Shown: in pieces, positions 1 through 8,818 of the stretch
Numbering within the stretch: the first letter of the stretch is position 1
Layout of the letters: each line of letters begins with the position of its first letter
DNA from: Pseudomonas sp. BSw22131
GTDB lineage: Bacteria; Pseudomonadota; Gammaproteobacteria; Pseudomonadales; Pseudomonadaceae
Assembly (NCBI RefSeq): GCF_026810445.1
Contig: NZ_CP113949.1
Coordinates: 3,968,001 to 4,032,000, forward strand
Direction of reading: 5' to 3'
DNA: 64,000 bases
Translations under genes and position numbers: made by a program
The notes under the pieces: generated by a model
The model's database searches: none
What the model saw: only the letters and a program-made list of their open reading frames with translations
What the model was told of the DNA's origin: nothing

Positions 1-662
1 CACAAGGCACGCAGCTGCTCCAGGTTTTCAGTGTTTTCCAGTCCGCATGGCCCCCAGCTGACAAAGTCATGCAGGAAACCGGCACGGTACGCATAAATCC
101 CGATATGACGGCGATACGGCACGCCCTCAGGTAACTGATCGCGATCCTTGGCCAGCGCATCACGCGCCCAAGGCAACGGCGCGCGGCTGAACGTCAGCGC
201 CAGACCGTTGATATCCGATACCACCTTGACCACGTTGGGATTGAACAACGCCGCCACATCGTCGATGGGCTCTGCCAACGTCGACATTCGCGCCTCGGGG
301 TGCGCTGCCAGGTTATCGGCGACCTGATCGATCACCGACGGCGGGATCATGGGCTCATCACCTTGTACGTTGACCACAATGGCGTCGTCAGTCAGCTCCA
401 ATTGCAGGGCCACTTCCGCCAGACGATCAGTACCGGAGTTGTGGTCGTCACGGGTTAGCAGCACTTCGGCGCCGAACGCATGGCAGGCTTCGACGATACG
501 CGCGTCGTCGGTAGCGACCACCACGCGCTGGGCACTGCTCTTGCGAGCCTGCTCCCAGACGTGCTGGATCATCGGTTTTCCGGCGATGGTTTTGAGTGGC
601 TTGCCAGGGAACCGGCTGGAGCCGTAACGCGCCGGGATCACGACGGTAAAGGCTGCGGTCAT
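1..662 (-). CDS. kdsB: 3-deoxy-manno-octulosonate cytidylyltransferase (partial, 3' end outside window)
   Basis: KdsB activates KDO by transferring CMP from CTP, giving CMP-KDO for the inner core of lipopolysaccharide in the cytoplasm. The first 220 or so residues are in the window. The N-terminus shows the nucleotidyltransferase signature [14 protein letters not shown], and residues near 100 show [12 protein letters not shown], the metal/CTP-binding GDEP segment. The ATG at 662-660 overlaps the stop of the upstream Trm112-type gene by 4 bp (ATGA), so the two are probably co-translated. It is the last visible gene of the lpxK-ycaR-kdsB run, the usual order in pseudomonads. Nothing is odd in the visible part; the C-terminal half cannot be judged. 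Confidence 0.95.
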   Translation of the reverse strand, partial: MTAAFTVVIPARYGSSRFPGKPLKTIAGKPMIQHVWEQARKSSAQRVVVATDDARIVEACHAFGAEVLLTRDDHNSGTDRLAEVALQLELTDDAIVVNVQGDEPMIPPSVIDQVADNLAAHPEARMSTLAEPIDDVAALFNPNVVKVVSDINGLALTFSRAPLPWARDALAKDRDQLPEGVPYRRHIGIYAYRAGFLHDFVSWGPCGLENTENLEQLRAL

Positions 663-844
663 TTATCCAGACGCTCGTCAGTGGACAGTGTGCGGGCTTC
701 GGTTTCGAGCATCACCGGAATGCCGTCGCGAATGGGGTAAGCCAGACCGGCGCCTTTACTGATCAATTCGGTTTTGTCAGCGCTGAGCTTGAGCGGACCT
801 TTGCAGATCGGGCAAGCGAGGATGTCGAGCAATTTGGTGTCCAT
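659..844 (-). CDS. ycaR: Trm112/YcaR (UPF0434) family small protein
   Basis: This is a 61-residue protein with the family's opening [18 protein letters not shown], containing one CxxC pair, and the typical [12 protein letters not shown] stretch. The ATG at 844 was chosen because the frame extends further upstream only as non-family sequence. The gene sits between lpxK and kdsB, as in most gammaproteobacteria, and shares an ATGA overlap with kdsB. In eukaryotes Trm112 is a zinc-binding activator of methyltransferases; the role of the bacterial form is not settled. The family call is secure and the function unknown. Confidence 0.9.
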   Translation of the reverse strand: MDTKLLDILACPICKGPLKLSADKTELISKGAGLAYPIRDGIPVMLETEARTLSTDERLDK

Positions 845-861
845 AGGTAATCCTGAGCGAG

Positions 862-1857
862 TCATGGCAAAAGACGAAGTAGCTGCGAATCGAACCACTG
901 AATAAAAGCTGCGGAAGGCACAGCGTCGACCGCCAGATACCACCAGTCATCGCCCGCAAAGGCGCGGCATTTCACGGCGTCCTTCTCGGTCATGATCAGT
1001 GGCAGCAGGGGTTCGAACGCCAAGGCTTGCGCGCTGTAAACCGCATGGTCGGCAAACGGGTGTGGCACAGGCCGCCAGTGTAGTCCTTCGAGGGTGCTGA
1101 AGAAACGTTGCGGGTTGCCGATGCCAGCGACCGCATGCACGGCTTGTCCCGATGCAAAATGTTCGACGGACCGGCGCTCGCCGGTCAGCAGATTGACCAG
1201 CGCCGAAGGCTGGAGCTGGAAGCCGTAGCCGTCTTCCCGGTCAGCAGGCGCGCCGTTGTACAGCAGCGCATCAACGCTTTGCAGCCGCTCGACCGGTTCA
1301 CGCAAAGGACCAGCAGGCAGGCAACGGCGATTGCCCAGGCCTCTGGCGGCGTCAATCAGTACCAGCTCCAGATCACGGGCAAGGCGGTAATGCTGCAGGC
1401 CGTCGTCGGAAAGGATCAGGTCCAGGGGCCCCGCTTCCAGCAGCGCTCGAACGGCTTGAGCGCGGTCAGGATCAATCACCAACGGCACGCCGGTGCGCTG
1501 CACGATCAATAGCGGCTCATCGCCTGCCTCATCGGCGCGCTGATCCGGCGTAACGCGCCACGGAAAGCTGGCAGGCCGGGCGCCGTAGCCGCGACTGACA
1601 ACGCCCACGCGCAAGCCACGGCGTCGGCAGTGCTCGATCATCCACAGAATAAGGGGTGTTTTCCCGGTGCCGCCGACAGTGATATTGCCCACCACAATCA
1701 CCGGGACCGGTGCTTTATAGATATCACCCTCACCCGCCACGAACCGCGCACGCTTTTTATCGACGACACGCCGGTACAGGCATTCCAGCGGGCGAAGCAA
1801 TGCGAGGGCAGGATGGCCGGTGTACCAGGCGTTGAGCAGTCTGTCAGTCAGGGCCAT
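862..1857 (-). CDS. lpxK: tetraacyldisaccharide 4'-kinase
   Basis: LpxK phosphorylates the 4' position of the tetraacyldisaccharide-1-phosphate lipid A precursor at the inner-membrane surface. The 331-residue length is normal. An N-terminal hydrophobic/amphipathic segment (residues about 10-30) is followed by the P-loop [13 protein letters not shown] near residue 55-68 and a SDDGLQHY stretch near 150 that is typical of the family. Its ATG overlaps the exbD stop (TGATG), so it is translationally coupled to exbBD. The exbB-exbD-lpxK-ycaR-kdsB order suggests one envelope operon. Confidence 0.96.
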   Translation of the reverse strand: MALTDRLLNAWYTGHPALALLRPLECLYRRVVDKKRARFVAGEGDIYKAPVPVIVVGNITVGGTGKTPLILWMIEHCRRRGLRVGVVSRGYGARPASFPWRVTPDQRADEAGDEPLLIVQRTGVPLVIDPDRAQAVRALLEAGPLDLILSDDGLQHYRLARDLELVLIDAARGLGNRRCLPAGPLREPVERLQSVDALLYNGAPADREDGYGFQLQPSALVNLLTGERRSVEHFASGQAVHAVAGIGNPQRFFSTLEGLHWRPVPHPFADHAVYSAQALAFEPLLPLIMTEKDAVKCRAFAGDDWWYLAVDAVPSAAFIQWFDSQLLRLLP

Positions 1858-2288
1858 CAGTTAGCCGATGCGGCCTCGACAGTGGTCATGCGCAAGTGGG
1901 CGAAGCCGAGCTTGCCGGCAGCGTCCATCGCAGTGATGACGGCCTGATGCGGGGTCTTGCCATCGGCGCTGATTGACAGCGGCAGGCTGGTGTCGCCGGC
2001 TGACTCCTTCTGCAACGCATCGATCAGCGTTTGCAGATGGCTGTCCGGCAGCAGCGTGTTGTTCACTGAATACACGCCATCGGCATTGATCGTGATGTCG
2101 ACATGTTTTTTGTCCGCATCGTCCGCCGAGGCACCGGTCACCGCCTGGGGCAGCTCCACGCGCATCTGGGTTTCACGCGTGAACGTGGTCGTCACCACGA
2201 AGAACAGAAGCAGAATGAACACCACGTCGATCAGCGACACCAGGTTGATGTCGATGGTCTCACGGGGTTTGCGGCGTCTGAATTTCAC
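1857..2288 (-). CDS. exbD: ExbD/TolR family biopolymer transporter
   Basis: This 143-residue protein has a basic cytoplasmic start, a single membrane segment at about residues 17-36 that includes the conserved Asp of [17 protein letters not shown], and a periplasmic domain. With ExbB it forms a proton-driven stator that energises an outer-membrane or envelope process. The adjacency to lpxK resembles the second, TolQR-like pair of pseudomonads rather than the tonB-linked exbBD, so the partner may not be TonB. Its ATG overlaps the exbB stop by 4 bp. Confidence 0.88.
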   Translation of the reverse strand: MKFRRRKPRETIDINLVSLIDVVFILLLFFVVTTTFTRETQMRVELPQAVTGASADDADKKHVDITINADGVYSVNNTLLPDSHLQTLIDALQKESAGDTSLPLSISADGKTPHQAVITAMDAAGKLGFAHLRMTTVEAASAN

Positions 2289-2959
2289 TTCTTCTTGCCC
2301 TCGGCCTTGCCGGCGGGCTTGTCTGGCAAGTTGACTTCGACCAGATCCACATCGCGATCACCCTGCACTACTTCAACCAGCTTGATCGCCTCCTGCTCCA
2401 TGCCAACGACCAGCTCATCGACACGGCTTTGCAGGTAGCGATGGAAGAAAATCGCCGGGATAGCGACTGTCAGGCCGGACGCGGTGCAGATCAGCGCCTT
2501 GGCGATACCGCCTGCGAGCATGCCTGCGTTTCCGGTCATGCCAGAGCTGGTAAACGAACTGAAAATGTCGATCATGCCCAGCACGGTGCCCAACAACCCC
2601 AACAACGGCGCCATGGCAGCGATGGTGCCCAGCGTCGCCAGATAACGTTCGAGATCATGAATGACGCGGGCTGCGGCCTCTTCAATGCATTCCTTCATGA
2701 TTTCGCGACCATGACGGGAATTGGCCAGACCCGCAGCCAGGATCTCACCCAGCGGTGAGTCGGCGCGCAGCTCCTTGAGCTTTTCGCCATTGAGCTGTTT
2801 GTCTTTGATCCAGCGCCACACCTGACCGAGCAAATGCGGCGGCGTGATACGGCTGGCACGCAAGGTCCACAGACGTTCGATGATGATCCCGACGGCGGCG
2901 ATGGAACTCAGAATGATCGGTAGCATCATCCAGCCACCAGATTTGACCAGTTCCCACAC
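2285..2959 (-). CDS. exbB: MotA/TolQ/ExbB proton channel family protein
   Basis: This is the proton-channel subunit that works with the ExbD protein encoded next to it. The 224 residues include three membrane segments: about 12-30 after MWELVKSGGWMML, and two in the conserved domain around 115-185 (MAPLLGLLGTVLGMI and AKALICTASGLTVAIPAIFF). Two GTG codons are possible starts, at 2968 and 2959. I prefer 2959: it gives the usual MWELV start and lies 6-7 nt after a GGGGGTGG ribosome-binding site, while the 2968 GTG abuts that site directly. The C-terminus is lysine-rich. Confidence 0.88.
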   Translation of the reverse strand: MWELVKSGGWMMLPIILSSIAAVGIIIERLWTLRASRITPPHLLGQVWRWIKDKQLNGEKLKELRADSPLGEILAAGLANSRHGREIMKECIEEAAARVIHDLERYLATLGTIAAMAPLLGLLGTVLGMIDIFSSFTSSGMTGNAGMLAGGIAKALICTASGLTVAIPAIFFHRYLQSRVDELVVGMEQEAIKLVEVVQGDRDVDLVEVNLPDKPAGKAEGKKK

Positions 2960-3043
2960 AGCGACCACCCCCAGAAAAAAAGTGGCGCCACTCTAACATA
3001 GGGGCGTCGGCGCGCCGAAGCTCGCGATGAATAACCGGCCGTT

Positions 3044-5260
3044 TCATTCACGCCAGAAGCGCATCTTTCTTCGCTCGGCCCGAGGCTCGCCAAAGGCACC
3101 CAATTGCACCGTGATGGCCCCAAGCTCTGCGCTGTCGTAGGTGTCGATGTCCATCCAGCGGTAGCGCGACATCACCAACGGATGCGGGTGGCCAAAGCTG
3201 TTGTTGCGCCCTCGGGAGATGAGCACGCCGCGTGGCGACACCCCGCGCAGGAAAGGCCGGGACGATGAGCTGCGGCTGCCGTGATGTGGCGCCTGTAGCC
3301 AGTCGGCACGTACTTCAAATCCGTCATCGAGCATTGCACGCTCGGCTTTGATGTCGATATCCCCGGTCAGCAAGAGACGCTCACCGTTGGCCTCGACACT
3401 GAGCACGCAAGACGCCTGATTGCCTTCAGCGGCGGCGTCCCAGATCCAGGTCGAAAACGTCACCTCGTTCCAGCGCCAGGATTCTCCATTGCGACAGGCT
3501 TGCGCGCCCAGCTCTGGCGGCAGCCTCGCCACGTCGCCTGCCAACACCCGATCCACCTGCAGCGCCTGCACAATGGCCGGGGCGCCTCCGGCATGGTCGG
3601 CGTCGGCGTGGCTGAGCATCATCACGTCCAACACCGTCACCCCGGCTTTGCGGATGGCGGGAAGCACCACCCGCTGTCCGATATCGAATTCGCCAAAGCG
3701 CGGACCGGCGTCATACAGAAGGCTGTGCTCCCGGGTGCGCAGCAAAATTGCCAGTCCCTGGCCTACGTCCAGTTGCAGCACCTCGACATGCCCCTCCGGC
3801 ACGCTTTTGATCGGCGGGAAAACACAGAGCAACAACATCGGCCAGCCCAACAGCCGCATCGGCACACCGCTGGGCAATAACAGCAGGACCGCCCCCATCA
3901 TGCTGACGCCCCAGGCCCAAAACGGCACAGACGGACCGGTCCAGGCGGGTATCAAGCGAGCGACCCACGCCAGCAGCCCAAATAGCCACTCCATCGATCC
4001 GCCTGCCAGCCACAATAACCCCTCACCCACGGTTGGCACTGCGATAAGCCCGGTACCCAGCAGCGCAAGAGGCAACGTCACCAGACTGATCCAAGGTACC
4101 GCAAGCAGGTTCGCAGCAGGTCCGCTGAGGCTTACAGGCAGATTGAGTGCCACGAGCATCGGCAGCAGGCCGACGGCGATGAGCCACTGCGCCCGCGTCC
4201 AGCTTCGCAACCAGTGCCAGGCGCCCAAACGTGCGCTGAACATCAGAATAAGCACGCCGACGGCGCTGAACGACAGCCAGAAACCAGGCGTAAGGCTGAC
4301 CAGTGGTTCGAAGACAAGAACCAGATTCAGTGACACCAGCATCGGCCAACTAACGCCCAGCTGACGAAAGCGCAGTCGCCACACCAGCACCATGCCGATC
4401 ATCACGCAGGCGCGTCGGACCGGCACCTCGAAGCCCGCAAGAAAGCCGTAAGTCAGCGCACCCATGAACGCGAGAAGGCACGCAGCAGGCAGCCATGGGA
4501 TGAATCGCGGCCACACACCCCACCGTGCCAGTCCGGCGACCAGTCCGTAGATCAGACCGCTGAGCAAGCCGATGTGAGTGCCGGAAATCACCAGTAAGTG
4601 AACCGTGCCGGTGTCTTGCAGCACCTGCCAGTCGGCCGTGCTGAGCCCGGAATCGTCGCCGAGCACCAGCGCTGCCAAGCCGCCCTCACGACCTTGAGCA
4701 TCCACGGCAAGCAAGCGCTCCCGAAGCGTATCGCGCCATGACGGCGAAGCCGAGGTCAGTAACTGCCCGTCGAGCACGGTACCCGTCGCGCCAATCCGCT
4801 GGGCCAGCAGCCACGCTTCGTAATCGAACGCGTCGGGATTGACCAGACCGCCGGGGGCCTTGAGCTTGACTGCCAGACGCCACGTTTCGCCGCTGCGCAC
4901 CGCTGGTCCGCCGTACCAGGCGACACGAATCTTCTGTGGCAGCCGGGTGCGACGGGACTGGGGGTTTTCGAGTTCAAACCGTACAACCTCTTCGCCACTG
5001 TGCGGCAGGCCGACAATCTGGCCCTGCAACCAGAGCGTCTGCCCGTCGAGCCTTGGGGCCAGGCGATCGTCGAGCGCCCACTGCGCCGAGGCGCAGGCCC
5101 ACGCAAGTCCGAACAGGAAAAAAGCCAACGGGTACGTACGAAACGGGAGCAACATCAGCGCGACCACCGGCATTAACAGCAATAACCAGACGGGCGGCAA
5201 TGTCGGTAAAAAACGCAGGGCCAACAGCCCCAATGCAAGCGCAAGCATCCCTGTGCGCAT
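3044..5260 (-). CDS. comEC: ComEC/Rec2 DNA-uptake channel protein
   Basis: ComEC conducts single-stranded DNA across the inner membrane during natural transformation. The 738 residues begin with N-terminal membrane helices and an OB-like DUF4131 region. Next comes the multi-spanning Competence domain (about 190-470, with VISGTHIGLLSGL), then a C-terminal metallo-beta-lactamase-like domain with LDVGQGLAILLR, SHADADHAGG and PHHGSRSSSS. The metal-binding motifs look intact, so a nuclease role is possible. It lies upstream of exbB with 84 bp between them and diverges from the DUF2062 gene. Presence alone does not show that the strain is competent. Confidence 0.93.
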   Translation of the reverse strand: MRTGMLALALGLLALRFLPTLPPVWLLLLMPVVALMLLPFRTYPLAFFLFGLAWACASAQWALDDRLAPRLDGQTLWLQGQIVGLPHSGEEVVRFELENPQSRRTRLPQKIRVAWYGGPAVRSGETWRLAVKLKAPGGLVNPDAFDYEAWLLAQRIGATGTVLDGQLLTSASPSWRDTLRERLLAVDAQGREGGLAALVLGDDSGLSTADWQVLQDTGTVHLLVISGTHIGLLSGLIYGLVAGLARWGVWPRFIPWLPAACLLAFMGALTYGFLAGFEVPVRRACVMIGMVLVWRLRFRQLGVSWPMLVSLNLVLVFEPLVSLTPGFWLSFSAVGVLILMFSARLGAWHWLRSWTRAQWLIAVGLLPMLVALNLPVSLSGPAANLLAVPWISLVTLPLALLGTGLIAVPTVGEGLLWLAGGSMEWLFGLLAWVARLIPAWTGPSVPFWAWGVSMMGAVLLLLPSGVPMRLLGWPMLLLCVFPPIKSVPEGHVEVLQLDVGQGLAILLRTREHSLLYDAGPRFGEFDIGQRVVLPAIRKAGVTVLDVMMLSHADADHAGGAPAIVQALQVDRVLAGDVARLPPELGAQACRNGESWRWNEVTFSTWIWDAAAEGNQASCVLSVEANGERLLLTGDIDIKAERAMLDDGFEVRADWLQAPHHGSRSSSSRPFLRGVSPRGVLISRGRNNSFGHPHPLVMSRYRWMDIDTYDSAELGAITVQLGAFGEPRAERRKMRFWRE

Positions 5261-5412
5261 GGTCCCTTCCCTGTTTAGCGAAAAATCCTCCTCACGGCTT
5301 AGCGCAACTGCGGCGTGACGGTTTTATTAATTGTCACAAAGTCTGAATTTCCAGCGTTCAGTATCTGTGCATACTTTGCCGCGACTCAACTGCCCACCAC
5401 CCGGATGACTGT

Positions 5413-5934
5413 ATGCCACGCCACCTGATCAAGCGTTACATGCCCGATCCGAACAGCATCAGGGAACACAAATCCTTACGTTTTTTTGGCCGCCTGCTCC
5501 ACGATCCGAACCTGTGGCACCTCAATCGGCGGTCGGTTGCGCGCGCGATGGGCATGGGCTTGTTCGCCGCCCTGATGCCGATTCCGCTGCAAATGCTGCT
5601 GGCCGCCCTGCTGGTGATCTGGGTGCGCGGCAACCTGCCGATCGGGGTGAGCCTAGTGTGGCTGACCAATCCGCTGACGATGCCTCCAGTGTTTTATTGC
5701 ACGTACAAGATTGGCGCCCTGTTCATGGGGCTACCGCCAAGGCACTTCCCGGATGAGCTGACGTGGGAGTGGATAAGCGGACAGCTGACAACACTGTGGC
5801 AACCGTTTTTGCTGGGTTCTGTGGTGGCGGGCGTATTGCTTGGGTTACTGGGATATTGTCTGACGATGGTCTACTGGCGCTGGTGGGTCGGGCGGCAGTG
5901 GAGATTGAGGCGGGAAAAGCGTAATCGGAGGTAG
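5413..5934 (+). CDS. DUF2062 domain membrane protein
   Basis: This 173-residue protein of unknown function has a basic N-terminus (MPRHLIKRYMPDPNSI), then RRSVARAMGMGLFAALMPIPLQMLLA and two or three hydrophobic segments (about 45-80, 85-105, 135-160), ending in an Arg/Lys-rich tail. This is the usual DUF2062 layout. It is divergent from comEC with about 150 bp between them, which must hold both promoters. A REP hairpin pair starts at its stop codon. No catalytic motif is visible. Confidence 0.85.
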   Translation: MPRHLIKRYMPDPNSIREHKSLRFFGRLLHDPNLWHLNRRSVARAMGMGLFAALMPIPLQMLLAALLVIWVRGNLPIGVSLVWLTNPLTMPPVFYCTYKIGALFMGLPPRHFPDELTWEWISGQLTTLWQPFLLGSVVAGVLLGLLGYCLTMVYWRWWVGRQWRLRREKRNRR

Positions 5935-6019
5935 TAGCGCGCGTGCCCGCGATTACGGTGTGTCAGACAACCTAAATGGTTCAGGCACATCGCGATCGCG
6001 GGCAAACGCGCTCCTACAA
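5934..6019. repeat. REP hairpin pair
   Basis: Two inverted copies of the Pseudomonas REP motif face each other: GTAGCGCGCGTGCCCGCGA at the left and TCGCGGGCAAACGCGCTCCTAC at the right (slightly divergent), separated by about 40 bp. They lie between the convergent ends of the DUF2062 gene and the ABC permease gene, a typical extragenic site, and could act as a transcript 3' end or mRNA-stabilising structure. Confidence 0.8.
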
Positions 6020-6027
6020 GGCCAGCA

Positions 6028-6807
6028 TTACTGGCGCATACCGCGGCCGCTCACCAGGAGGCGCGCGCAGCCCAGATACAGCACGATGGTCGCAACGATC
6101 ATGAACGCCAGGGCGATGCTTATCTTGATGTCTGACACGCCAAGAATCCCGTAGCGGAAGGCGTTGACCATGTGCAGGACCGGGTTGGCCAACGACACGG
6201 TCTGCCAGAAAGGCGGCAGCAAGTTGATCGAGTAAAACACCCCGCCCAAGTACGTCAGGGGTGTCAGTACAAACGTCGGAATGATCGAGATGTCATCGAA
6301 GTTGCGCGCAAAGACGGCGTTGATGAAGCCCAGCAGCGAGAAGATCGTCGCCGTCAGCACCACCACAACAACGGTTACCCCCAGGTGATGCACCTGCAGA
6401 TCGGTGAAGAACATCGACAGCATGGTAACGATGATCCCGACCATCAGACCGCGCAGCACGCCGCCCAAGGTGTAGCCGATCAGGATGGTGTGGGGCGAAA
6501 CCGGTGACACCATCAGCTCTTCGACCGAGCGCTGAAACTTAGCGCCGAAGAAGCTTGAAACCACGTTGCCGTAGGAGTTGGTGATCACCGACATCATGAT
6601 CAGACCCGGCACGATGTACTGCATGTACGTGAAGCCACCCATGTCGCCGATCTGCCGGCCGATCAGGTTGCCGAAAATCACGAAGTACAAAACCATGGTG
6701 ATCGCCGGGGGAAGCAGCGTCTGCGGCCAGATCCGGGTGAAACGCCGGATCTCGCGATAAACGATGGTGTTCAGGGCGATCAGGTTGGGGCGCAGCTCGG
6801 AGCTCAT
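6028..6807 (-). CDS. yadH: ABC-2 type transporter permease (YadH-like)
   Basis: This is the membrane subunit of an ABC-2 exporter. The 259 residues have six predicted membrane segments, an N-terminal cytoplasmic region (NLIALNTIVYREIRRFTRIWPQTL) and the family motif around VEELMVSPVSPHTIL. Length and sequence pattern match YadH. The start overlaps the stop of the ATPase gene by 4 bp. The substrate of YadGH-type exporters is not established. Confidence 0.9.
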   Translation of the reverse strand: MSSELRPNLIALNTIVYREIRRFTRIWPQTLLPPAITMVLYFVIFGNLIGRQIGDMGGFTYMQYIVPGLIMMSVITNSYGNVVSSFFGAKFQRSVEELMVSPVSPHTILIGYTLGGVLRGLMVGIIVTMLSMFFTDLQVHHLGVTVVVVVLTATIFSLLGFINAVFARNFDDISIIPTFVLTPLTYLGGVFYSINLLPPFWQTVSLANPVLHMVNAFRYGILGVSDIKISIALAFMIVATIVLYLGCARLLVSGRGMRQ

Positions 6808-7736
6808 ATCGCCACCTTCGACAGATTTTTTTCCACCAGCGACACGAACAACTCCTCAAGACGATTGCTTTTGTTGCGAAGGCTCAAGACCTGAATGTTT
6901 TGCGCCGCCAACTGAGCGAACAGCGCGCTGATCCCGACCGTTTTGTCGACCTGGATCTCCAGTGTGTGGCTGTCCACCAGTTTTGCCGGGTAACCCGTCA
7001 ACTGCGGAGGCGTGGTCATGGAGTCCCGCAGATCAAGCAGGAAGGTCTCGACTGTCATGGTGTTGAGCAACTGCTTCATGCCGGTGTTTTCGACGATGAT
7101 GCCATGGTCGATGATGCCGATGTTGCGGCAGAGATGCTCAGCCTCCTCCAGATAATGCGTAGTGAGGATGATGGTGATGCCTTTCTCGTTCAGCTCGGTG
7201 AGAAACGTCCACATCGAGCGACGCAGCTCGATGTCCACGCCGGCGGTTGGCTCATCGAGAATCAACAGGCGCGGCTCGTGAATCAGCGCCCGAGCGATCA
7301 TCAGCCTTCGTTTCATGCCGCCCGACAGCGAACGTGACGGCGTATCGCGCTTGTCCCAAAGCCCCAACTGGGTCAGGTACTGCTCGGCTCGCGCCTTGGC
7401 AATCTTTGGCGGTATGCCGTAATAGCCCGCTTGCGTGACCACGATGTCGAAGGTCTTTTCGAACTGATTGAAATTGAATTCCTGGGGCACAACGCCAATC
7501 GAGCGCTTGAGTTGCGCCGGGTTGCGGTCCAGATCGTGACCAAAAATGTTGACGGTCCCGGTGGTCTTGTTGACCAGCGTCGAGATGATCCCGATGGTGG
7601 TGGATTTGCCGGCACCGTTGGGGCCGAGCAAGGCGAAGAAATCACCCTCGGCGACGTCCAGATCGATGCCCTTGAGGGCCTGGAAACCGTTGCCGTAGGT
7701 CTTGGTTAGCTGCTTGATGGAAAGCGCAGAACTCAT
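6804..7736 (-). CDS. yadG: ABC transporter ATP-binding protein (YadG-like)
   Basis: This is the ATPase partner of the adjacent permease. From the ATG at 7736 it has 310 residues: Walker A GPNGAGKST near 40, Q-loop VVPQEFNFNQ, signature LSGGMKRR near 145, Walker B LLILDEPTAG near 165 and switch His in LTTHYLEEAEHLC. The C-terminal 80 residues form the regulatory extension of this subfamily. The frame stays open further upstream, but MSSALSIKQLTKTYG is the natural start. Transcription comes from the gap shared with the GST gene side. Confidence 0.92.
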   Translation of the reverse strand: MSSALSIKQLTKTYGNGFQALKGIDLDVAEGDFFALLGPNGAGKSTTIGIISTLVNKTTGTVNIFGHDLDRNPAQLKRSIGVVPQEFNFNQFEKTFDIVVTQAGYYGIPPKIAKARAEQYLTQLGLWDKRDTPSRSLSGGMKRRLMIARALIHEPRLLILDEPTAGVDIELRRSMWTFLTELNEKGITIILTTHYLEEAEHLCRNIGIIDHGIIVENTGMKQLLNTMTVETFLLDLRDSMTTPPQLTGYPAKLVDSHTLEIQVDKTVGISALFAQLAAQNIQVLSLRNKSNRLEELFVSLVEKNLSKVAI

Positions 7737-7849
7737 GACTGTAAAAGCACCAAATAAAGGAAAGGGACAAAAAGAAAGATCAGGCCGCGAGTGACGCGAC
7801 CGGGACATGGGCCAGTAAGCTGGCCGCTACGCCGCCTTTCTTCAAACGA

Positions 7850-7887
7850 GCGGATAGAGGGCGCACGCGCGGATAGAGGGCGCACGC
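7850..7887. repeat. 19-bp tandem repeat, two copies
   Basis: The unit GCGGATAGAGGGCGCACGC occurs twice, head to tail and identical, in the 231-bp gap between the GST gene and the ABC ATPase gene. I see no other structure that explains it. It lies upstream of yadG, so it could affect that promoter or be a slippage product. Confidence 0.85.
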
Positions 7888-7967
7888 GGCGGCAATGTTG
7901 CTTGCCGATGCCGCGCAAGTACAGCGACATCCGTTGATAGTCGGTATTAACCCGACGCGTTCCCTGA

Positions 7968-8591
7968 TCAGGTCAGCGCGGTCATGACCGTCTTCTGATA
8001 CGCAGGCCGTTGCTTCAAGCGCTCATACCAGGCTTGGAGGTGATGCATGGCCGGGCGTTCAATCGGCATTTCAAACCAGGCGTAAATAAAGCTTCCGAGC
8101 GGAATGTCGCCCATGCCCAGTTGCTCGCCGGAGAGGTAAGGCTGCGCTGCCAGCGCGTCGTCGACAACGATCAACAACTGCTGCACGGTTTTGATCGCAC
8201 CATTGATCTGCACCCAGTCCTGCTGCTCGGCCGGTGTACGTAACACACCCCAGAAAACAGATCTGAAAGGTCCGGCGAAGGTCGACGTCGTCCAGTCCAT
8301 CCATTTTTCGGCAGAGGCGCGCACCTTGGGATCGCTGGGGTAAAGGGCAGAATCAGGGGCATGTTGCGCTGCGAGGTAGCGCACGATGGAATTGGACTCC
8401 CACAGCACGAAGTCGCCATCTTCGATCATGGGCACCACGCCGTTTGGATTCTTCGCAAGGTACTCCGGCTGATCGTTGATGCCGAACGCGCCCCCGGCAT
8501 TCAACGATTCATAGCTCAGGCCGAGTTCTTCGGCGATCCACAATACTTTTCTGACGTTGGAAGAGTTCTTGCGACCCCAGATTTTCAGCAT
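7968..8591 (-). CDS. glutathione S-transferase family protein
   Basis: This is a 207-residue cytosolic GST. The thioredoxin-like N-terminal domain opens MLKIWGRKNSSNVRKVLW, in which the SSNV serine is the likely catalytic residue, and carries the cis-Pro/glutathione-binding NGVVPMIEDGDFVLWESNSI. The helical C-terminal domain covers about 85-200. The ATG at 8591 follows a good ribosome-binding site (CCAGGAGAACACTC). The substrate is unknown. Confidence 0.9.
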   Translation of the reverse strand: MLKIWGRKNSSNVRKVLWIAEELGLSYESLNAGGAFGINDQPEYLAKNPNGVVPMIEDGDFVLWESNSIVRYLAAQHAPDSALYPSDPKVRASAEKWMDWTTSTFAGPFRSVFWGVLRTPAEQQDWVQINGAIKTVQQLLIVVDDALAAQPYLSGEQLGMGDIPLGSFIYAWFEMPIERPAMHHLQAWYERLKQRPAYQKTVMTALT

Positions 8592-8818
8592 TGAGTGTTC
8601 TCCTGGCTGGATAAAAAAGGTGGACGACCGAATGAGATTGGCGGTTAAGCGCAACAGTCTAGCGTGAGAAGACGCTGTTCAAGCCACAACTTCGCCTGCA
8701 TCGGCCACCCCACGAACTACGGGGATGGCCCGATGTCATTATCGATAAGCGGGCCAGAGCCATTGGCTGTGCAACTGAGGGTGATCCGATATCACCGTCA
8801 TCACGGAGGACGTCTTTT

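Noticed and set aside
5934..6019. Insertion sequence ends
   Set aside because: The inverted repeats match the Pseudomonas REP motif and no transposase lies nearby; no IS element was found in the window.
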